Made by a program: the position numbers and the translations under genes. From Hippophae tibetana (taxonomy: Eukaryota; Streptophyta; Magnoliopsida; Rosales; Elaeagnaceae): a stretch of DNA of 64,000 nucleotides. Positions within the stretch are counted from its first letter, which is position 1, and each line of letters begins with the position of its first letter. The notes under the pieces are model-generated. The model saw only the letters and a list, made by a program, of their open reading frames with translations, was not told the origin of the DNA and searched no databases. The DNA lies in assembly GCA_037013495.1 (NCBI GenBank), contig CM072806.1, positions 27,220,001 to 27,284,000 on the forward strand, read 5' to 3'. Positions 56,378 through 64,000 of this stretch are shown here, piece by piece.

Positions 56378-57694
56378 TGATTTACATGAATTGTGTGCAA
56401 TGGGTACGTAAGTAAACGTATCACAAACAAGTATTATAGTGATAAAAAAGATTGTTCTCACGGAGATTATGTTACTAGAAATTAATTTTTAAAGCTAAAA
56501 AGTAAAGATCAATTTTATGTGTTTTGAGAAAGAAAAATTAAAAGAATTAAAAATAAATAACAGTAATTAATTAACTCAAAATTTGCAGCTAATAAGAGAT
56601 ATGAGAAAATATCTAGGCATATATCCCAATTTTCTAAGCATATAAATCACTAAAATCCCTCCAATATAATTACCAATAAATTACATGATTAATTAAATCT
56701 AACTTAGCATGTATTCCCTTCTCAATTAAAACAACACACCATATAGTAATTAACCTAATTATACTTTCATGTCAATTAGATTGCATACTACTCATTAAGT
56801 TCATCAATTATGGATTACACACATAAGAATCATACATATTTGCCTATAAACTATGCATGTTATTCAATCAAGTCTATCTATTTGTCTCTATAGATCAATT
56901 GTTGGATAACAAATTAATAACATAAAAATTGTATTAAATAACATAATTGAATTGAAATCATAATTGGGTTAAAAATATTAAATCATCACATGTAGAAAAT
57001 TGGGTTCATAAGACTACTAGATTAATAAATTAGCTAGACATAATTAAGTTCATAAAGAAAGACATGAAAATTGATAAATAAAAGAGTAAGAATAATAAAT
57101 ACAATCAATCTCTTGAATTGTAGCACCAATCTACTATTGAATATCCACCAAATTATATATACTTTTGAACTCTTCTCTTTTCTTAGCAGTTATTGTATTT
57201 TTCTCTTTATTATGCGTTTTTTTAATACTTTTTATATTTTATGGGATGTTATTTTGTATTTATATTAAAGAAATTGATTTGTTTTAGAATTATATTGGGA
57301 TTGGAATGCAAAAAAGATACGCAAAAAAGGAAACCGAATGCACTATGAAGATATATATTAATTATAAAGTGCAACATGTAGTCATTTGAGATTAAGAGTT
57401 GAATAGTTATATGTGGCTTAGTTTTGGGTTTTCTTCTAAGTTCTATGTTTCTAAGTACATCTATTTGTTAAATAAAAATCATAAAAAAAATCATAAAAAT
57501 CCCAAAAAAATCTCAAAAAATTTAGAAAATTAATATTATCTTAATAAATACAAAATAATTAATTTTTCACTCGTTCCACCTATATTGACGTAATTGAATA
57601 TAAATTAAGTATTTGTTTTTGATATTTTAACACAAAGTAAGACAAATAAGTAGTTCAAAAGTCACCAATTAACTCTACTTTCGTAGAGTTATCA
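56378..57694 (-). repeat. Athila-like 3' LTR (~1.3 kb)
   Basis: Minus strand starts TGATAACTC and ends GCACACAATTCATGTAAATCA. Aligns along its length with 62124-63589. Confidence 0.82.
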
Positions 57695-59099
57695 TACCTC
57701 AAAACTTAACTCTTTGCTTGCCCTCAAACAAAGCTATATCTATCTAGTTAACATGATATGGGTAGAACACTCATAAATATATATTTATTAATACATACAT
57801 ATTTAGCAAAAAGTACCCCCCTCAAAAGTTGTACAATTCTATGATAAAGGCGTTCACATATTCATCAATCAACATTCGATCAATATAAGGATATGCAAGG
57901 TTTTTGAACATTTGATTCGTGTATGTGTTGCATATGATATTATGAAATGTAATCATGAAATCAACCTATATGAGTATGCTAATCAATTCAATCTTAGAAC
58001 AAGTCTTATAACTCTATTTTTCACATCCCTCTTCACTAATATAAATATGCACTTAGCTAAAGATTAATAAAGATTTTACGTGTTTTTAATGTAAGGTTTA
58101 GGTGTGGGTAAATAAAGAAAGACATTTAGGCTCTTTCCACTCCTTAACTTCATTTTTATTCATCATGTAATATTTAATTATAATTAAACTTTTACTTGCT
58201 TTTTTATAGTGTACCTTATCTTATCATTCTTTTAATCCACATTTTTTTGTAACTTCATAACACCCAAATTTTTTTTTCTTTTTGTTTAGAAAGAAGTCAT
58301 TGTGTTGTGATTTTTTCATTTTCCTTTCTCTCTCTCTATCTTTTATAGAGTACATTACATTTCACCTTATTCTATAGCATGACATATGATTGCGTTTTTC
58401 TCTTTTCATACAAGTAATGGTGCAAGGGTATAGATAATGCTTATTAGTTAGGCATAAAATGTGACTTAAAGATATGAAAGGTTCTTAATTGGGCTCAAAT
58501 GGGTGACTAAAGATATTAACAATGGTTACGTTAAGAGGCTCAATCGATCCAAATAAAGCCTAAATCATGTCTCTTGCTAAATAATATTTAGAATTTTGCC
58601 TCAAGAAATTATCAACATGGTCGATCTCATCAACTCGTATAAACATGTGCATAAAATTTGAATCAATTCAATCAAAGCTAGCAAGAATATCATATGATTA
58701 ATGTAAGTATCTTAACAAGCATATTACATTCCTCACCTTAGTCATGACAACCAATTTTTATGATTGGGTTCATATGGTTCATGTCAAGCATACATGCATT
58801 AAATTTTCATATATTTATCAATTTATACCCAAATCATGATTCAAAACATTCTTAAAATAAAAAATTTCTTAAAAATTAAAAATGTGAACTAAAAACATAA
58901 GTAGAGAATGAAGTTCTATCTCTCAAACTTAAATTGCATGTTGTCCCTATTATGTACATATAAATATGAAAAAATTAAAAGGAAAGAAAACTCCCTTAGT
59001 ATTAACACACCACATCTGTCGTTGAAATGCTTAATCTTGTTGCGCCATTGCTCTCTACATTTATTCACCTATAAAACAAAAATAAAAATAAAAATATAA
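57695..59099 (-). mobile_element. Athila-like 3' internal non-coding region
   Basis: Between the polypurine-type phrase (57695-57725) and the integrase tail. Stop-rich on both strands, no gene, as is usual for the long 3' non-coding zone of Athila elements. Confidence 0.6.
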
Positions 59100-59430
59100 G
59101 TAAAATAACATTGGGTTGCCTCCCAACTAGCATCACATTTAACTTCCTTGACTAGACAGTTATATCAACTCCTAAGGTACATTAAGTTTGCCCAAAATCA
59201 ATTTGTGTCTTGAATTGTTCAATAATACTTTATGTCCTTGTTTAAAAACACGGTTCTCGATTCTCTTATCATATTATATTTTTATTTTATTTTTGTACTT
59301 TTTGGCATTCTTATAAGCACTCCACTATAGCTCATCTAACTTATGTATATGAAACATCCTTTTCACTTCTATATTGGACTCTTTCGCTTGCCCATTTGAT
59401 TGGGGATGGTAGGGTAAAGGTATGAGCTCT
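59100..59430 (-). pseudogene. Athila-like integrase C-terminal relic
   Basis: Minus-strand frames show HTFTLPSPIKWASERV (a decayed YHPQTNGQAE-type motif, ~59425-59380), KNAKKYKNK (~59310), and GHKVLL.NSR.KLILGKL (~59240-59170), the ILFNSRLKLFPGKL block of Athila integrases. Several frameshifts. Confidence 0.65.
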
Positions 59431-59769
59431 AACCTTAGTGTCCCTTCAATAGATGTTTTAAGTATAGATCATATTTAAAAACTCTCTACAATAACATTAG
59501 GTATATACATGAGAGGTGTAGCCTCTTAATAGTTCACACAATTAACAATATCAATCATAAATTCCATACTTCAAAATTAAAATAGATTGAGTTGTTTCTT
59601 GGTGAGTTTACTTCTTTATTCACAAAATCATGTGTAATAATATTAAGTGTGGGTGACTCAATATATATTTTTAAGTTGTTATCATGATCAATAACATCTA
59701 TCCTAAAGTATTCATTAACATTATCAATAGTAGGGGGGTTTCAGATGCTTTAAAAACTTTAAATGTTAT

Positions 59770-60540
59770 TTTTTCATCTTGCACTTTCATTGTAAGCTCA
59801 TATTTTTTTATATTAATGAGTGCTATTTAGGTTGTTAAGAATAGAAAATTAAGTATGATAATAATGTTATGGTCCTCTTCCATGTCTAGTATAATGAAAT
59901 TCGTTGTAAAGATGAACTTGCTTACTTTTACTAACACATCTTTTACCACTTCCATTGATTACTTAATTGATCCATCTACAATTTGTAATGTTATTAAAGT
60001 GGGCTTTACCAATCCCCAATCTCTTAAAGACCAATAATGGCATAAGGTTAATCCTTGAATCTAAGTCATATAGTGATTTCTCAAAGTTCATGTTCTTAAT
60101 TGTGCAAGAAAGATCAAAGATACCTAGATATTTCAATTTTTGGGATATTTTTCTAGCAAGGATGGCACTAAAATATTTATTCAAGGTTATTATGTCATTA
60201 TATCCAAGCTTCCTTTCTTTAGACAAAATGTCTTTTAGAAATTTAGCATAAGAAGACATTTATTCAAGTGCATTTGCAAATGGTATATTTATGTGTAGCT
60301 TCTCGAAGACATCCAAAATTTTTAAAAACTGCGTATTTGATTTTTACTTTTGCAATCTTTTAAGGAAAGGAATAGTGGCTTTGTAGAGGTTGTTATTTTT
60401 TGGTTGAATGATTTCATTTCCAGTGCTCTGTTTATCCACTTGTTCCTCCTCATCCTTTTTGCTTGTTGTTCCTCTACATCCTTCTGAGTCTCATGTTCCT
60501 CCTCTAAAGTTTTACCACTCCTCAAGGCTATAACATTAGG
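59770..60540 (-). pseudogene. Athila-like protease region
   Basis: Text in Athila order: PFLKRLQKSKSNTQFLKILD and VFEKLHINIPFANALEQM (60370-60265), SSYAKFLKDILSKERKL (60256-60205), then the protease segment CTIKNMNFEKSLYDLDSRIN and LMPLLVFKRLGIGKA (60100-60000), where the usual DLGAS active-site box reads DLDSR, and DVLVKVSKFIF..ILDMEEDHN (59950-59870). The altered active site and stops make it inactive. Confidence 0.82.
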
Positions 60541-61950
60541 CTATAACATTGTAATGCTCCTTACCTTCTCTTCTTGGGTTTATAATTGTGTCGCTTGGAA
60601 GGTTACCTTGAGGCCTTTGACTTATGGCCTTAGCAAGTTGCCTTATTTAGCTCTCTAAATTTTGAATTAATGCCTTTTGAGTGGAGATTTTTGTATTTCC
60701 TGATTGGATGAAGTCTTTCATCATCCTCATTAAAGAATTTGTATTGTTTTTAGTAGATGACTTCTTTTCTTGGACTTGTGATTATTGTGGTTGTTGAAAA
60801 CTAGGAGGTGAAAATGATTAATGGTTGAATTGATTATCACATTGATTGTTGTTATTGCTCCAATAGAAATTTGGATGTTGTCACTATCCTAGGTTATATG
60901 TATTTAAGTATGAATTATTGTTTCAATTCACATTACCCACATAGCATGATGATTTAGGATTATTTGGATAATTATCAAACAAATGAGCTATACTAGAAAA
61001 GACATAGGCCACCCTAAATCTTGGACAAGGTTTATACTTACTGGTGAGTTTTGAGTCTTCAAAAAATTCACCAAAGATGACATTTGAGCTGCAAGTGCCA
61101 TGATAGATTTACCTTATGCATTGCAGCTACTCTTCTTATGGATTCCATTCTATCCATTGGCTATTTATAATTATTGCCATCCATTTTCTCAAGTAAATTA
61201 TAAGCTTGATTATAAGATTTGACTAGCAGAGTTCCATTAGTAGACGCATCAAAAGTGGTTATTGTTTGAGCATTGAGAACATTGTATAAAGTCTCTATTT
61301 GAATCCAATGAGAGATACCATGGTGAGGACACTTCCTTAGTAATTCTTTGAGTCTTTCCCATGCTTTATATAAAGATTCCCCTTTAATTTGTTAGTAGAA
61401 GGTAATGTCATTTCTAAGTTTGGTATTCTTTGTTGGTGGGAAATATTTCATTAAGAATTTCTCAGCCAAATTATTTGAAGTTGTAATGGAATCAAGTAGT
61501 AAATATTTTAGCCAAGCTCGAGCATGTCTTGCAAAGAGTAAGGGAACAATTTAAGCCTAAATGCCTCCTTAGTCACACCACTGAATTTGAATAAATCTCC
61601 AACTTCAAGAAAAAATCTGAGATGTAAATGAGGATTCTTTGTTAGTAATTTGCTAAATTATCCAACTATTTGTAGCATTGGAAATATAACTGGCTTTAGT
61701 TCAAATTAATTAGCTTGAATGTTTGCATGGCCTTGTAATACTTGGATTCAACACTTCCAATATAGGTAATGCATATTCATTCTTATCTCTATCCCAATCA
61801 TCCATTAAATGAATCTGGTTGTTCAATTTTTTCTAATGGATTAACCATTTCTTCAACTTGGGTGACAATTTGTTGTTTTCATATTGATTTCAAAATACTC
61901 TCAATTTCGGGATCTAAAGGAAAAATTTACCCTTTACGAAATTTGCTCAT
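60541..61950 (-). pseudogene. Athila-like gag
   Basis: The ATG at 61950 (MSKFRKG) is soon followed by stops. The conserved gag core reads ARAWLKYLLLDSITTSNNLA, EKFLMKYFPPTKNTKLRNDI and then ESLYKAWERLKELLRKCPHH, GISHWIQIETLYNVLNAQTI (61520-61280) and QAYNLLEKMDGNNYK (~61210). A C-terminal ESXIRQLAKAISQRPQGNLP is near 60660-60600. This matches the retrotrans_gag organisation of Athila elements. Non-functional. Confidence 0.82.
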
Positions 61951-62123
61951 GCAATAGAGCTAAATATATTTCTAATAGTACTAAAGGAGATTCCAAAAAA
62001 AAAAAAAACTAAAAAACTAAATTAATTAATTAAAATTAAAATTACAAAAAATAAATAAAGAAAAATAAATAAAATAAAAATTAATTTCTAATGTTATAAT
62101 CCCCAACAATAGTTCTAAAAACT

Positions 62124-63222
62124 TGATCGACACGGATTATGTGCAATGAGTACGCAAGTATACATAGTATAATGATAAGTAAAGAAATTTTTTATTCGTT
62201 TTAAGAAAGAAAAATTAAAATAACTAAAAATAAATAGCATAATTAATTAAATCAAAATTAGCAACTAAGAAGATATATTAGAAAATATATAGGAGCACTT
62301 TATCTCCCAATTTTATAAGGATGCGAATCACTAAAATTCTTCCAATATAATTACTAATTAATTACATGATCAATTGAATCTAACTTAGTATGTATTCCTC
62401 TTTCAAGTAAACTGCACGCCATATAGTAATTAACCTAATCACACTCTCATGCTAATTAGATTGCATACTGCTCATTAAGTTCATTAATTATAGATCACAC
62501 ATATAAGAATTATATATATATATGCCTAGAAAATATGCATGTTATTTAATCAAAATAAATAATTAAATAATTCTCTAAATTTTATCTAATTACATCTATA
62601 GATCAATTGTTGGCCAAACAATTGATAACATAAAAATAAATTGAGTAACTTAAATGATCTGAAATCATTATTGGGGTAAAAATATTAGATCATCACATGT
62701 AGAAAATATGTTTCATAAGACCCCTAAATTAAGAAATTAGCTAGATATAACTTAGGTCATAAATCTTATATTATTCATGAAAAATATATGAAAATTGATA
62801 AATAAAGGAGAAGAATAATAAATACAATTTTTTTTTTTTGTATTATAGCATCAATCTCCTCTTGAATCTCCACCAAATTGTATATCTTTTTAAACTTATC
62901 TATCTTCTTGGTAGTTGCTGTATTCTTCTCTTTTAATTCTGTGTTTTTTGATACACTTTATATTTTATAGGGTATTATTTTGTATTTATATTTAATAAAT
63001 TTATCTCTTTTAGAATTATATTTGGACTAGAATGCAAAAAATATATGCTAAAAAGGAACCCAGGTGGAGTGCTTTTTGGCATTCGTCCTAGTTGAAGAAA
63101 GAGTTGAAAAGGTACTTATGGAAGGAAGGAAAACATGTTATCACGTAGAAACTGTAAATCATTGGTTGTTGGATTTCCATAAATTCTAATTTTGTTAGGC
63201 ATTATTGATTGATATTATTTTG

Positions 63223-63256
<34 letters not shown>

Positions 63257-63589
63257 CAAAGTGCCACATGTCGTCATTTAAGATTAAGAGTTGAATAGGC
63301 ATGTTTGGCTTAGTTTTGAGTTTTCTTCTAAGTGTATTTATGTATATTTGTAAGTACATACACTTGTTAAATAAAAATTAAAAAATAATTCATAAAAATT
63401 CTAGAAAATCTCAAAAAATCTAAAAAATTAATATTTTCTCAATAAATATAAAATAATTAAGTTTTAACTCGTTCTATGTATATTGACATAATTAAACATA
63501 AATTAAGTATTTTATGATATTTTAGCATAAAGTAAGACAAATAAGTGGTTTAAAAGTGACCAAATAATTCTAAGAAAATAGAGGCATCA
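62124..63589 (-). repeat. Athila-like 5' LTR (~1.47 kb)
   Basis: Minus strand starts TGATGCCTC and ends GCACATAATCCGTGTCGATCA. Longer than the 3' LTR through several indels, including a TA microsatellite at 63225-63255 that is flanked by TTTGTAA / TTACAAA and so forms a long palindrome. Confidence 0.82.
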
Positions 63590-64000
63590 TGCACACACAA
63601 TCACATATGGTGGGAAGTTAAGGTTTGATGTCCACTCTCTTAATTTGAAAACTTCTATTAGTTTTACATTGCAAGACAACAAACGTTAGATAAGCATTCC
63701 TCTTATATTGTTAGTCCATACCTTTATCCTATTATGAAAGCTATTGATTATGCTTATGCAAGAAATATTAGTGGTGGAACTGAGACCATGGACAATAAGT
63801 TTGATGGGTAAGGCGAATGCATCTTCTAAATGTGTAGTTATTAAGGAAATGGAAAATGTTGAAATTGTAGATGATGTTACTTGTCATAATCATCCATACA
63901 ATAGGTTTCCAAATGTGTGGACTAAGGAATTTCTATATTGGTATAAGCAATCTAATCTGTAAGTTATTCATGTTCCTACTCCTTTTATTTTTCCTATTTT
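63590..64000 (+). pseudogene. Transposon ORF relic, right of the Athila insertion (runs off window)
   Basis: Coding-like but stop-broken text: IVSPYLYPIMKAIDYAYARN, ISGGTETMDNKFDG (63700-63805), then MENVEIVDDVTCHNHPYNRF, PNVWTKEFLYWYKQSNL (63850-63962). No domain identified. Taken as the continuation of the DUF1985-type ORF interrupted by the Athila element. Confidence 0.4.

Larger units (their letters stand above)
56378..63589 (-). mobile_element. Athila-like Ty3/gypsy element, pol largely deleted
   Basis: Collinear LTRs at 62124-63589 (5') and 56378-57694 (3'). The 3' LTR is preceded on the minus strand by GAGGGCAAGCAAAGAGTTAA and TTTTGAGGTA, the Athila/Tat-type pre-LTR phrase. The 5' LTR is followed by a decayed tRNA-Asp-type primer site (TTGTTGGGGATT, ~62100). 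Inside are gag and protease but only the integrase tail; RT, RNase H and the integrase core are absent. LTRs differ at many sites and the outer pentamers (TGAAT, TGCAC) agree at only three bases, so the insertion is old. Confidence 0.85.

Overview
This window looks like nuclear DNA of a flowering plant, probably a eudicot. It is very AT-rich, its three host genes have GT-AG introns, and most of the remainder is decayed plant transposons. No rRNA, tRNA, CRISPR array or bacterial-type operon was seen.

Host genes: (1) 13902-22042, minus strand, a nine-exon vacuolar processing enzyme (legumain, gamma/vegetative type, 487 aa) with intact catalytic His and Cys. (2) 34214-47998, plus strand, a four-coding-exon PHAX-like RNA-binding protein (248 aa) whose third intron is 10.9 kb because two antisense Ty1-copia elements lie in it. 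(3) 48688-51061, minus strand, a five-exon PP2C-type Ser/Thr phosphatase (349 aa) with an N-myristoylation-type start. PHAX and PP2C are convergent, 0.7 kb apart. A truncated PPR gene fragment lies at 24205-24639. All exon joins were checked by hand for phase and GT/AG, but no transcript data were available.

Layout: 1-6.6 kb holds three decayed Ty1-copia fragments. 6.3-9.0 kb carries a ~315-bp repeat in two copies. 9.6-11.7 kb is the 3' end of a Ty3/gypsy element with a CpG-rich, G-box-bearing LTR. 12.6-13.2 kb has a dispersed repeat and an LTR-like stretch. 13.9-22.0 kb is VPE, with a Mutator-type MITE in intron 3. 23.7-28.0 kb is a repeat-dense block: PPR relic, ~82-bp tandem array, ~177-bp dimeric array, second copy of the dispersed repeat and a hAT MITE. 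28.3-30.0 kb is a dead L1-type LINE. 32.4-33.1 kb is a Tourist-type MITE. 33.6-48.0 kb is PHAX with its two copia insertions, and 48.7-51.1 kb is PP2C. 52.8-56.4 kb and 63.6-64 kb are a decayed DUF1985 (Ulp1-associated) transposon ORF with 48-bp and ~140-bp tandem arrays; an Athila-like gypsy element (56.4-63.6 kb) lies between the two parts.

The host genes show no evident functional link to one another. The main interest is in genome structure: MITEs dated by target-site duplications, a dimeric satellite-like array, a G-box-loaded LTR, a duplicated 5'UTR splice donor, and a nearly intact copia element in an essential-type gene's intron. I found no convincing wholly new biological system.
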